From assembly GCF_013817205.1 (NCBI RefSeq), contig NZ_JACDDD010000023.1:1-47345 (forward strand): DNA of 47,345 nt, given 5' to 3'. The position numbers were made by a program, and so were the translations under genes. The notes below the pieces were generated by a model. That model made no database searches and was not told where the DNA came from. It was given only the letters and a program-made list of their open reading frames with translations. The DNA is from Polaromonas sp. (GTDB lineage Bacteria; Pseudomonadota; Gammaproteobacteria; Burkholderiales; Burkholderiaceae_C). Of the stretch, positions 15,272 through 22,999 are shown one piece after another. Every line of letters begins with the position of its first letter. Position 1 is the stretch's first letter.

Positions 15272-16615
15272 ATGCCCTCAGTCCGCTGCCCCGCCATCCT
15301 GATCGCTGCCCCGGCCTCCGGCCAGGGCAAAACCACGGTCGCGTGTGCGCTGGCGCGCCTTCACGCCCGTCAGGGCCGGCGCGTGCGGGTGTTCAAGTGC
15401 GGGCCGGATTTTCTGGATCCGCACTGGCTGGCGCTGGCCAGCGCCGCACCAGTGCATCAGCTCGATTTGTGGATGACCGGCGAAGCCGATTGCGCGCGAC
15501 GACTGCATGAAGCCGCACAGGAAGCGGATCTGATCATTGTCGAAGGCGTGATGGGCCTGTTTGACGGCCTGCCCAGCGCTGCCGACCTGGCACAGCACTT
15601 CAGTTTGCCGGTACTGACGGTGATCGACGCCGGCGCGATGGCTGGCACTTTCGGCGCCCTGGCCTGGGGACTGCAGTCCTACCGAGACGGCCTGCGTTTT
15701 GCCGGGGTGCTGGCCAACCGGGTCGCGTCGGAAGGTCACGCGGCCATGCTGGAGGAGAGCCTGCGTGATCCGGCGCAATGGCAAGGGGCGCTGATGCGCA
15801 GCCCGGCCTTCAATTTGCCCGAACGGCATTTGGGTCTGGTGATGTCCGGCGAGATGGACGATGCCATGGCCAGGCTGGATGCCGCTGCCGACGCACTCGC
15901 TGCCACAAAGCTGGGGCAAATGGATACGAACGCGTTGCAGGCCTGGGCGGTGGGCTTTCCCGGGCCGGATGATGCGGCGCCTGAAACGCCTCAGCTGCTG
16001 CAGGGCGTGACAGTTGCCGTTGCACGCGACGCAGCCTTCTGTTTTATTTATGCAGCCAACCTGGACTGCCTGCGGGCGCTGGGCGCCCACGTGGTGTTTT
16101 TCTCGCCCTTGCGCGATACCGCCTTGCCTGATTGTGACGCGCTGTGGCTGCCCGGCGGTTACCCCGAACTGCATGCGGCAGCGCTGGCGGAAAACAGCGC
16201 CATGAAAGCCGCCGTCGCCAGCCATGTGGCTGCCGGCAAGCCGGTCTGGGCCGAGTGCGGCGGCATGATGGCGCTGTTCGGTGAGTTGCAAACCATCGAT
16301 GACAGCCGCTTCGCGATGTGGGCCATATTGCCGGGCCGCGCAAGTATGCAAAAAAAACTTGCGGCCCTCGGTCCCCAACAATTGACAATGGCTGGTGGCA
16401 CCCTGCGCGGCCACACCTTCCACTACTCGACGTGCGAGACTTCGCTGGCCCCTGCGGCCCGCACTGAAGCCGCGCCGGGGCGCAAGCTGCGCGGCCAGGG
16501 TGAGGCGCTGTATGTGGCTGGCCCTGACCGCAAGGTCAAGGCCAGCTACTTTCACGCCTGGTTTCCTTCCAACCCGGCAGCTGCTGCGGCGCTGTTCATC
16601 AAGGAGAGGCTATGA
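15272..16615 (+). CDS. cobB: Cobyrinate a,c-diamide synthase (CobB/CbiA)
   Basis: A 447-residue, two-domain amidotransferase. The N-terminal ATP domain includes ILIAAPASGQGKTTVACALA (P-loop) and VEGVMGLFDG. The C-terminal class-I-like glutaminase domain has WAECGGMMALFG with the nucleophilic cysteine and GHTFHYST with the histidine. It amidates side chains a and c of (hydrogeno)cobyrinate using glutamine. In an otherwise salvage-type operon, its presence suggests that incompletely amidated corrinoids are taken up and repaired. It overlaps the next gene by ATGA. Confidence 0.95.
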   Translation: MPSVRCPAILIAAPASGQGKTTVACALARLHARQGRRVRVFKCGPDFLDPHWLALASAAPVHQLDLWMTGEADCARRLHEAAQEADLIIVEGVMGLFDGLPSAADLAQHFSLPVLTVIDAGAMAGTFGALAWGLQSYRDGLRFAGVLANRVASEGHAAMLEESLRDPAQWQGALMRSPAFNLPERHLGLVMSGEMDDAMARLDAAADALAATKLGQMDTNALQAWAVGFPGPDDAAPETPQLLQGVTVAVARDAAFCFIYAANLDCLRALGAHVVFFSPLRDTALPDCDALWLPGGYPELHAAALAENSAMKAAVASHVAAGKPVWAECGGMMALFGELQTIDDSRFAMWAILPGRASMQKKLAALGPQQLTMAGGTLRGHTFHYSTCETSLAPAARTEAAPGRKLRGQGEALYVAGPDRKVKASYFHAWFPSNPAAAAALFIKERL

Positions 16616-17541
16616 CCGCATCCACGGACTGGCGCGCGCTGGCATCAGGTACAAACAGGTCCGCCTATGGACCACAACGCATCGTCTGCCTGACCGAAGA
16701 GCCGACCGAGTGGCTGTACCTGCTCGGTGAAGAGCGGCGCATCGTCGGCATCTCGGGCTACACGGTGCGGCCACCGCGTGCGCGCGCCGAAAAACCGAAA
16801 GTCAGCGCCTTTCTGAACGCGAAGATCGACAAAATTGTCGAGTTGCAACCCGATTGCGTGATCGGCTTTTCCGACCTTCAGGCCGACATCGCTTCGCAGC
16901 TCATCAAAAAGGGCATCGCCGTCACCATCTTCAACCAGCGCAGCGTGGCCGAAATTTTCTCTATGCTGTACCAGCTTGCCGCCATGGTCGGGCAGGAGTC
17001 GCGCGGCCTGGAACTGATCGCGGGCATGCAAGGCCGGCTGCTTGAGATTGAACTGGCGGCGTCGGCGCTCAAGCGCCGGCCGCGCGTGTTTTTCGAGGAG
17101 TGGTACGACCCGCACATTAGCGCCATCGCCTGGGTGACGGAGCTGATCGGCATTGCTGGGGGCGACGATATTTTCCCCGAGCTGGCGTCGCAGCCCATGG
17201 GCAAGGACCGCATCATTGGCGACGGCGCAGAAATCGTGCGGCGCAACCCCGACATCGTTTTCGGTTCCTGGTGCGGTCGCAAGTTCCGCCCCGATCACGT
17301 GTTGGGCCGGGCCGGCTGGGAGGGCGTCAACGCCGTCAAACACCGGCAGCTGTTCGAGATCAAGTCCGCCGACATCCTGCAGCCCGGGCCAGCGGCACTC
17401 ACCGATGGAGTCGAGCAGATCCACCGGCTGATCATGAGCTGGAACATGACCCCCACGCTCGGCACTGGCGTGTCGTCGCTGCCCCCCGAGGGGGCCGTCC
17501 GCGCCTTGGGGCGGCCCGGCGGCGCGGGGTCCGCCCCATGA
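16612..17541 (+). CDS. BtuF-like cobalamin-binding protein lacking a signal peptide
   Basis: A 309-residue protein of the periplasmic-binding PF01497 fold: RIVCLTEEPTEWLYLLGEER, IVGISGYTVRPPRA, NAKIDKIVELQPDCVIGFSD and QPGPAALTDGVEQIHRLI. The N-terminus MTASTDWRALASGTNRSAYG has no signal peptide or lipobox, so it should be cytoplasmic, unlike the secreted BtuF encoded two genes later. Such proteins are common beside cobB/cobU in this lineage; binding of a corrinoid intermediate in the cytoplasm is inferred. Residues ~287-307 (SSLPPEGAVRALGRPGG) are encoded by an R2 repeat that forms the C-terminal extension and the ATGA overlap with cobU. Confidence 0.8.
   Translation: MTASTDWRALASGTNRSAYGPQRIVCLTEEPTEWLYLLGEERRIVGISGYTVRPPRARAEKPKVSAFLNAKIDKIVELQPDCVIGFSDLQADIASQLIKKGIAVTIFNQRSVAEIFSMLYQLAAMVGQESRGLELIAGMQGRLLEIELAASALKRRPRVFFEEWYDPHISAIAWVTELIGIAGGDDIFPELASQPMGKDRIIGDGAEIVRRNPDIVFGSWCGRKFRPDHVLGRAGWEGVNAVKHRQLFEIKSADILQPGPAALTDGVEQIHRLIMSWNMTPTLGTGVSSLPPEGAVRALGRPGGAGSAP
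17471..17533 (+). repeat. R2 dispersed repeat, C-terminus of the BtuF-like gene
   Basis: GTCGTCGCTGCCCCCCGAGG, GGGCC, then CTTGGGGCGGCCCGGCGG. The blocks CCCCCCGAGGGGGC and TTGGGGCGGCCCGGCGG are identical to those in the cobQ copy at 29406-29495. Confidence 0.8.
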
Positions 17542-18125
17542 ATACCCCTCACATAGCCCGCAGCGAATTGATCCTCGGCGGCCAGCGCAGCGGCAAGTCG
17601 CGCCGTGCCGAGATGCTGGCGCGGCAATGGCTGGACGCTGCACCTGAGCACCGGGCGCTGCTGATCGCCACCGCACAGCCCTGGGATGCGGAAATGCGTG
17701 AACGTATCGCGCGCCACCGGCAGGACCGAGCCGAACGTGTGCCGGGCATGACCACGGTGGAGGAGCCGCTGAACCTGGCACAGGCGATCACGCAGAACAG
17801 CAACGCGCAGACGCTGATCGTTGTTGATTGCCTGACACTGTGGCTGACCAATCTCCTCATGCCGGCCGGGAGTTCACAGCAAAATAGCCTTCCAGCCCCC
17901 GAGCCACAAGCGCAGACAGCTATGGTTTTGATAGCAATACAGAATTGCACCGGCCCGCTGGTGCTGGTCGGCAACGAGATCGGGTTGGGCGTTATTCCGA
18001 TGGGCCGCGAGACCCGCGACTTTGTCGACGCGTTGGGGCGGCTCAACCAGGAGGTAGCTGCCGCCTGCGAGCGCGTCACCTTCATGGCGGCCGGGTTGCC
18101 ACTGACGCTCAAGGGCTCCCCATGA
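17538..18125 (+). CDS. cobU: Bifunctional adenosylcobinamide kinase / adenosylcobinamide-phosphate guanylyltransferase
   Basis: ATG 17538 gives 195 residues (the Pseudomonas name is cobP). ELILGGQRSGKSRRAE is the diagnostic P-loop, ARHRQDRAE contains the histidine that is guanylylated, VVDCLTLWLTNLLMPAG and VGNEIGLGVIPMGRETRDFV are family blocks. It phosphorylates adenosylcobinamide and then attaches GMP, activating it for the lower-loop transfer. Residues ~114-134 (SQQNSLPAPEPQAQTAMVLI) come from an inserted R1 repeat in the variable linker, just before CTGPLVLVGNEIG. It overlaps both neighbours by ATGA. Confidence 0.95.
   Translation: MNTPHIARSELILGGQRSGKSRRAEMLARQWLDAAPEHRALLIATAQPWDAEMRERIARHRQDRAERVPGMTTVEEPLNLAQAITQNSNAQTLIVVDCLTLWLTNLLMPAGSSQQNSLPAPEPQAQTAMVLIAIQNCTGPLVLVGNEIGLGVIPMGRETRDFVDALGRLNQEVAAACERVTFMAAGLPLTLKGSP
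17878..17938 (-). repeat. R1 dispersed repeat, copy d, inside cobU
   Basis: Minus-strand reading: TTGCTATCAAAACCATAGCT, then GTCTGCGCTTG, CTCGGGGGCTGG and an AGGCTATTTTGCT end. It codes the linker around residues 114-134 of CobU in an open frame. Confidence 0.8.
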
Positions 18126-18988
18126 AACGCCTGATGTTGTTGCTGCTGGCCGGCATCGCTTGCTGGCTGCCGGCGCAGGCGCTTCAAGTGGTCGATGACC
18201 GGGGGGCGGCCATCAGCTTCACCCAGAGCCCGCAGCGCATCGTCAGTCTGCTGCCTTCGCTGACCGAAAGTGTGTGCGCGCTCGGGCAGTGCCAGCGCAT
18301 TGTCGGCGTGGACCGTTTCTCCAACCATCCGGTGAGCGTGCGCAGCCTGCCGGTCATGGGGGGCGGGCTGGACCCGAACATCGAGGGCATCGTGGCGCTC
18401 CGGCCCGACGTGGTTCTGCTGTCCGTCTCATCACGCGCCAGCCAGCGGCTTGAGTCGCTGGGCATCAAGGTGGTGGCACTGGAGCCCAAAAGCCATGCTG
18501 ACGTGCGCCGCGTGTTGTCGGTGCTGGGTGTGCTGCTGGAGGTGCCGGAAGAGCTTGGCGCCGCGCGCTTGTGGCGCGTCATTGATGCCAGCGTGTCAGC
18601 GGCGGCGCAGTCGCTGTCGCCGAAGGCGCGCGACACGCGGGTGTACTTCGAAGTCAGCCGGGGCCCATATGCCGCCGGTGAGTCGTCTTTTATCGGTGAA
18701 ACCCTGAAAAGGCTGGGCGTCAAAAATGTGGTGCCGGCTGCGCTGGGACCTTTCCCCAAGCTCAACCCCGAGTTTGTGGTGCGCGCCAACCCGGACGTGA
18801 TCATGATTGGCAACCGCAGCATGCAGGCCATGGTGCCTTACCCGGGATGGGCCAGCATCAAGGCCGTGCGCGACAAGCGCATCTGTGTCTTCGGCGTGGA
18901 CGAGTCCGACGTGGTGGTGCGGCCCGGTCCACGCATGGCCGAGGCCGCGCGCCTGATGGCCCGCTGCCTGGAAGAGCAGGCGCGATGA
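18122..18988 (+). CDS. btuF: Periplasmic cobalamin-binding protein BtuF
   Basis: ATG 18122 gives 288 residues with a clear signal peptide (MKRLMLLLLAGIACWLPAQA). The mature protein follows the helical-backbone PF01497 pattern: QRIVSLLPSLTESVCALGQC, IVGVDRFSNHPVSVRSLPVM, GGGLDPNIEGIVALRPDVVL and ANPDVIMIGNR. It delivers corrinoids from the periplasm to the BtuCD permease encoded next. It overlaps cobU and btuC by 4 bp each. Confidence 0.93.
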   Translation: MKRLMLLLLAGIACWLPAQALQVVDDRGAAISFTQSPQRIVSLLPSLTESVCALGQCQRIVGVDRFSNHPVSVRSLPVMGGGLDPNIEGIVALRPDVVLLSVSSRASQRLESLGIKVVALEPKSHADVRRVLSVLGVLLEVPEELGAARLWRVIDASVSAAAQSLSPKARDTRVYFEVSRGPYAAGESSFIGETLKRLGVKNVVPAALGPFPKLNPEFVVRANPDVIMIGNRSMQAMVPYPGWASIKAVRDKRICVFGVDESDVVVRPGPRMAEAARLMARCLEEQAR

Positions 18989-20004
18989 GCCCGCAGCGCA
19001 GCGCGCAGAACCGCAGGGCGCTGTGGCTGGCCGGCGGCTTGCTGCTGGCCACGGGCTTGTTGTTGCTGTTGGGCGTCAGCGTGGGCAGCACCGGCTTCGA
19101 AAGTGTGCGGGCCATGGGTCGCGATGCGCAGGCCCTCCAGATTGTCTGGGAGATCCGTCTGCCACGCACCGTCGGCGCCTGGCTGGCCGGCGCGCTGCTG
19201 GGGCTGGCCGGCGCCGTGGCGCAAGGCCTGTTTCGCAACCCGCTGGCCGATCCTTACCTGCTGGGCAGCGCATCCGGCGCCTCGCTGGGCGTGGCGCTGG
19301 CCATGGCGCTGTTCGGTGTGTCACCGCTGGCCACGCACTGGGTCGCGCGCATCGGGCTGACCGGGGCCGCTTTTGTCGGTGCTGTGCTGGCGGTGCTGCT
19401 GACCCTGTTGCTGGCCAAGGGCGTGCAGCACACCCTGCGCCTGTTGCTGGCCGGCGTGATTGTGGGCGTGGTGCTGGGGGCGCTCAGCTCGCTGATCCTG
19501 CTGATGACCCCGGACATCATGCAGGCCATGCAGTCCTTCATGCTGGGCAGCACCGCCTTTGTCGGCTGGACCGCCTGCGCCGTAATGGCGGGCGCGCTGC
19601 TTGCCAGTTTGCTGGCGGCCTGGATGATGAGCCATGTGCTCGACGGGCTGGCGCTCGGTGAAGCCACTGCACAAAGCCTGGGCCTGAAGCTGCCGCAAAT
19701 GCGCGCGGCGCTGGTTGCGGTGCTGGCGCTGGCCACCGGCACGGCGGTGGCGCAGACCGGGTTGGTGGCCTTTGTCGGCCTGGCTGCGCCGCATCTGGTG
19801 CGCTCGGTGGTCAAGACCACCCACGGTCGGCTGATTGTGCTCGCCACCCTGATGGGCGCGGTGTTGTTGATGGCCGCCGACATCCTGGCACGCTGGTTGA
19901 TTGCGCCGCAGGAGTTGCCGGTCGGCGTGTTGACCGCCGTGCTCGGTGGCGGTTACCTGCTGTGGCTGATGCACCGAAGCAGCGCAAGGGGAGGGGGCAT
20001 CTGA
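18985..20004 (+). CDS. btuC: BtuC/FecCD-family ABC transporter permease
   Basis: ATG 18985 gives 339 residues with about ten membrane helices. Family motifs include WEIRLPRTVGAWLAGALLGL, GAVAQGLFRNPLADPYLLGS (the conserved NPLADPxxLG block contacting the ATPase) and AFVGLAAPHLVRSVV near the end. It forms the inner-membrane channel for corrinoid import. Its TGA overlaps the btuD ATG by one base. Confidence 0.94.
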   Translation: MSPQRSAQNRRALWLAGGLLLATGLLLLLGVSVGSTGFESVRAMGRDAQALQIVWEIRLPRTVGAWLAGALLGLAGAVAQGLFRNPLADPYLLGSASGASLGVALAMALFGVSPLATHWVARIGLTGAAFVGAVLAVLLTLLLAKGVQHTLRLLLAGVIVGVVLGALSSLILLMTPDIMQAMQSFMLGSTAFVGWTACAVMAGALLASLLAAWMMSHVLDGLALGEATAQSLGLKLPQMRAALVAVLALATGTAVAQTGLVAFVGLAAPHLVRSVVKTTHGRLIVLATLMGAVLLMAADILARWLIAPQELPVGVLTAVLGGGYLLWLMHRSSARGGGI

Positions 20005-20795
20005 TGTCGGGAATATCTCCAATTGCTATCAATTCAGTAGCTGTGCACGCAAGCGGGGTAAGGGCCAGACTCGGAAATACCGAGATATTGCACGATGTGT
20101 CGCTGGCCGTGCCGGCAGCTCGCTGGACCAGCATTGTTGGGCCCAATGGCGCCGGCAAGTCCACCCTGCTAAAGGTGCTGGCGGGGCTGCTGCCCTGCAG
20201 TGGAAGCATCACCCTGCTCGGACGGCCCCTGGCCGAGTTGCCTGCCCGCGAGCGCGCGCAGCAGCTGTCATGGCTGGGCCAGAACGAAAGCTCGCCCGAC
20301 GACCTGACGGCCTGGGACGTTGCCATGCTGGGCCGCTTGCCGCACCAGGCCTGGCTGGCGCCGCCCAGCGCGCAGGACCACGCCGCTGTCGAGCGTGCGC
20401 TGCGCGCGACCCACGCCTGGGACTGGCGCGAGCGCGCCCTCGGCCAGCTCTCTGGCGGTGAGCGTCAGCGCGTGCTGCTGGCGCGGGCGCTGGCGGTCGA
20501 GGCGCAGATGTTGTTGATGGACGAGCCGCTGGCCAACCTGGACCCGCCACACCAGGCCGACTGGCTGCTGATGGCCCGCGCGCTGGTGGCGCAGGGAAAA
20601 ACCGTGGTCAGCGTGCTGCATGAGATCTCGTTCGCGCTGCAGGCCGATGAACTGGTGGTGATGGCCGACGGCCGTGTCATGCACCAGGGCGCCTGCGCTG
20701 ACCCGGCCACCCACCGCGCGCTGGAAAGCGTGTTTGCGCAGCGCATCGCCGTGCACCCGTTGGCTGGCCAGTGGCTGGCCGTGCCCCGAATCTGA
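20004..20795 (+). CDS. btuD: Cobalamin ABC transporter ATP-binding protein BtuD
   Basis: 263 residues with a complete ATPase: Walker [14 protein letters not shown]-loop in [20 protein letters not shown], signature [17 protein letters not shown], Walker [12 protein letters not shown] and H-loop [10 protein letters not shown]. It powers BtuC. The N-terminal residues ~7-26 ([19 protein letters not shown]), before the core strand EILHDVSL, are encoded by an R1 repeat copy, so the first beta-strand region of this ATPase is of repeat origin or was replaced by it. Confidence 0.95.
   Translation: MSGISPIAINSVAVHASGVRARLGNTEILHDVSLAVPAARWTSIVGPNGAGKSTLLKVLAGLLPCSGSITLLGRPLAELPARERAQQLSWLGQNESSPDDLTAWDVAMLGRLPHQAWLAPPSAQDHAAVERALRATHAWDWRERALGQLSGGERQRVLLARALAVEAQMLLMDEPLANLDPPHQADWLLMARALVAQGKTVVSVLHEISFALQADELVVMADGRVMHQGACADPATHRALESVFAQRIAVHPLAGQWLAVPRI
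20022..20080 (+). repeat. R1 dispersed repeat, copy e, N-terminus of btuD
   Basis: ATTGCTATCAATTCAGTAGC, then TGTGCACGCAAGCGGGGTAA and GGGCCAGACTCGG. Same orientation and same reading frame (IAI..VAV) as copy c in the P450 gene. The tail diverges from the other copies. Confidence 0.7.
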
Positions 20796-20812
20796 AAGCT
20801 GAAAGACACCCC

Positions 20813-21394
20813 ATGCAAATCGAGACGCCCCCCACTGAAAAACGCTACGACAAACCCGAGGGCGAACGCCGCGGCCTGGTTATCGTCAACACCGGTGACG
20901 GCAAGGGCAAAAGCACGGCCGCCTTCGGCCTGGCACTTCGTGCCCACGGCCGCCACCACGTGCATGGCAAGGCCGTGAAGATCTTCCAGTTCATGAAAGT
21001 GCCGAGTGCGCGTTTCGGCGAACACCGCATGTTTGAGCAGCTCGGCATTCCCATCGAAGGCCTTGGCGACGGCTTCAGCTGGAAAAGCCAGGACCTGGAA
21101 CACTCGGCCCAGCTCGCGCGTGATGGCTGGCAGAAAGCCAAGGCCGCCATCCTGGGCGGTGAAAACTTCATGGTGGTGCTGGACGAGCTGACCTATCCGC
21201 TGATTTACGGCTGGATGCCGCTCGACGATGTGTTGCAGACTCTGAAGGACAGGCCCAGGGATGTGCACGTAGTCATCACCGGCCGGCGTTGCCCGCCGGA
21301 GCTCATCGAGCTCGCCGACACGGTGACTGAAATGACCAAAGTCAAACACGCCTTCAACGCCGGCATTCCGGCGCAGCGCGGCATCGAGGACTGA
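20813..21394 (+). CDS. cobO: Cob(I)yrinic acid a,c-diamide adenosyltransferase (CobO/BtuR type)
   Basis: ATG 20813 ([20 protein letters not shown]) gives 193 residues. The P-loop [38 protein letters not shown], and [18 protein letters not shown] with [14 protein letters not shown] are characteristic of CobA/CobO/BtuR enzymes. It transfers the adenosyl group from ATP to cob(I)alamin precursors. It begins 17 bp after btuD and is followed 3 bp later by bluB. Confidence 0.95.
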   Translation: MQIETPPTEKRYDKPEGERRGLVIVNTGDGKGKSTAAFGLALRAHGRHHVHGKAVKIFQFMKVPSARFGEHRMFEQLGIPIEGLGDGFSWKSQDLEHSAQLARDGWQKAKAAILGGENFMVVLDELTYPLIYGWMPLDDVLQTLKDRPRDVHVVITGRRCPPELIELADTVTEMTKVKHAFNAGIPAQRGIED

Positions 21395-21397
21395 GGC

Positions 21398-22108
21398 GTG
21401 ACGCCCCAGTTGCCGGACCACGCCTTCAGCCTGCCGGAACGGCAGGCGGTGTACCGCGCGATTTACGAGCGGCGCGACATGCGCCATTTTTGCGGCGGCA
21501 CGGTCGCTGACGAGTTGCTGGCGCGCCTGCTGTCGGCTGCCCACCACGCGCCCAGCGTCGGTTTCATGCAGCCCTGGCGCTTTATCCGTGTGCGCAACAG
21601 CGCTTTGCGCCAGGAGGTGCATGCGCTGATCGAGCAGGAACGCGTGCTGACCGCGCAAGCGCTGGGCGAGCGGCAGGATGACTTCATGAAGCTCAAGGTG
21701 CAGGGCGTGCTCGACGCCGCCGAGGTGCTGGTTGTGGCCTTGCCGCCAGGGCGTGAGGCCCATGTATTTGGAAGGCGTACGCTGCCCGAGATGGACCTGG
21801 CTTCTGCGGCCTGCGCAATCCAGAACCTGTGGCTGGCTGCCCGCGCCGAAGGGCTGGGCATGGGCTGGGTGTCGATTTTCTGCCCGCTCAGGCTTGGCCA
21901 GTTGCTGCAGATGCCCGAGGGCAGCAAGCCTGTTGCCGTGCTGTGTCTGGGCCCCGTTGCCGATTTTTACGACCAGCCCATGCTGCAAGCTGAAAAATGG
22001 GCGCGCCGCACTGCCTTGTCTGACCTGGTCTTTGAGGATGGCTGGGGCCCGGGTGCTCCGCTTTCGCCCGTTGCCGGTTCTCTTCATGATTCACTCCCGC
22101 CCCATTGA
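21398..22108 (+). CDS. bluB: 5,6-Dimethylbenzimidazole synthase BluB
   Basis: GTG 21398 gives 236 residues. The nitroreductase-like FMN fold is clear: YRAIYERRDMRHFCGGTVAD, LLSAAHHAPSVGFMQPWRFI (the conserved SVGxMQPWxF block) and EGLGMGWVSIFCPLRLGQLL. BluB breaks down reduced FMN with oxygen to form the lower-axial base DMB, so the organism should make true cobalamin aerobically. It is in the operon between cobO and the TolQ-like gene. Confidence 0.95.
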   Translation: MTPQLPDHAFSLPERQAVYRAIYERRDMRHFCGGTVADELLARLLSAAHHAPSVGFMQPWRFIRVRNSALRQEVHALIEQERVLTAQALGERQDDFMKLKVQGVLDAAEVLVVALPPGREAHVFGRRTLPEMDLASAACAIQNLWLAARAEGLGMGWVSIFCPLRLGQLLQMPEGSKPVAVLCLGPVADFYDQPMLQAEKWARRTALSDLVFEDGWGPGAPLSPVAGSLHDSLPPH

Positions 22109-22118
22109 AAGCCACGCC

Positions 22119-22583
22119 ATGCCTTTTGAAAATGCCCTGTTCCAGCTCGCCCAGATGTTTCTCTGGCCGGTCACCCTGTTGGTGTTCGCCGTATTTGCCT
22201 ATGCGGTGATGTCCCTGGGCGCCTTCGGCGTGGAGTGGCTGCGGCGACGACGCCAGCCCGATCGGCTGCTGCTGCTGAACCGGCTTAGCGACGCCTCGGC
22301 CGAAGCGCTGGAACTGGCGGTACTCAAGGAGCTTGAAGGTTTGCGGCTGTGCAGCCGCGTCGCGCCCATGTTGGGACTGGTGGCGACCATGATCCCCATG
22401 GGCCCGGCGCTGGTCGCGGTGGCTTCGGGCCAGTCGCAGGGCGTGGCGCAAAACCTGGCGCCTGCTTTTGCGGCGGTGATCGTGGCGCTCGTCGCAGCAT
22501 CGATCACCTTTGTGGTGTACAGCGTGCGCCGGCGCTGGCTGCTCGCGGAAATGCTGGCGGTGCTGGACGGGCAGACCGCATGA
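22119..22583 (+). CDS. MotA/TolQ/ExbB-like proton channel family protein
   Basis: ATG 22119 gives 154 residues, shorter than ExbB/TolQ (about 220-240). Membrane segments lie near residues 13-35 (PVTLLVFAVFAYAVMSLGAF), 80-100 (SRVAPMLGLVATMIPMGPAL) and 112-135 (LAPAFAAVIVALVAASITFV). The middle segment matches the conserved GLLGTVxGM-type helix of the ExbB family (MLGLVATMIPMGPAL). Homologues paired with a DUF2149 protein and a CobN-family protein occur in methanogens and, as I recall, in Bacteroides heme-uptake loci. It probably forms a proton-driven motor with the next gene product. It overlaps that gene by ATGA. Confidence 0.8.
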   Translation: MPFENALFQLAQMFLWPVTLLVFAVFAYAVMSLGAFGVEWLRRRRQPDRLLLLNRLSDASAEALELAVLKELEGLRLCSRVAPMLGLVATMIPMGPALVAVASGQSQGVAQNLAPAFAAVIVALVAASITFVVYSVRRRWLLAEMLAVLDGQTA

Positions 22584-22999
22584 GCCCGCCCGGCAGCGCT
22601 TCGCCCAAGCCAGTCACAAGAGTGGCAGCCGCCAGGCCGCGCATGCGCATTCTTGACGAGGACGACGACGACCCGGTGCTCTCCACCATCAACCTGATCG
22701 ACGTGTTTCTGGTCGTCATTGGCATGCTGCTGATTGCGGTGATCAACAACCCGCTCAACCCGTTCGCTAATGACAAGCTGACCATCATCCGCAACGAAGG
22801 CCAGCCCGACATGGAAATCATCACCAAGGACGGCCAGAAGCTCACCCGCTTCAAGGCCAGCGGTGCCTCGGGCGAGGGCGATGGTGAAAAAGCCGGTACC
22901 GCCTACCGCATGAAGGACGGCACCATGGTGTACGTGCCGGTCGTCCCGGTCGTCCCGGTCGTGCCCGACGGCGCGCAGGCTCAGGGGGCGCGGCCATGA
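22580..22999 (+). CDS. DUF2149 family membrane protein (ExbD-like partner)
   Basis: 139 residues from ATG 22580. A charged cytoplasmic start (RMRILDEDDDDPVLSTINLI) leads into one membrane helix (DVFLVVIGMLLIAVINNP) and a soluble periplasmic part (DKLTIIRNEGQPDMEIITKD). The topology matches ExbD/TolR: short N-terminus, one helix with an aspartate at its start (NLIDVFLV), periplasmic tail. That aspartate is the natural candidate for the proton-carrying residue. The C-terminus has a VPVVPVVPVVP repeat. It overlaps the TolQ-like gene and the CobN-family gene by ATGA, giving a three-gene module. Confidence 0.82.
   Translation: MSPPGSASPKPVTRVAAARPRMRILDEDDDDPVLSTINLIDVFLVVIGMLLIAVINNPLNPFANDKLTIIRNEGQPDMEIITKDGQKLTRFKASGASGEGDGEKAGTAYRMKDGTMVYVPVVPVVPVVPDGAQAQGARP
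22936..22968 (+). repeat. Short tandem 9-bp repeat in the DUF2149 gene
   Basis: About three copies of a CCGGTCGTC unit encode the VPVVPVVPVVP tail. The unit keeps the frame, so copy-number change would only lengthen or shorten the periplasmic tail. Confidence 0.7.

Noticed and set aside
15278-16555. Long antisense frame within cobB
   Set aside because: Low-complexity composition and no start context; cobB motifs are complete on the plus strand. The same applies to antisense frames in cobN, btuB and the kinase gene.
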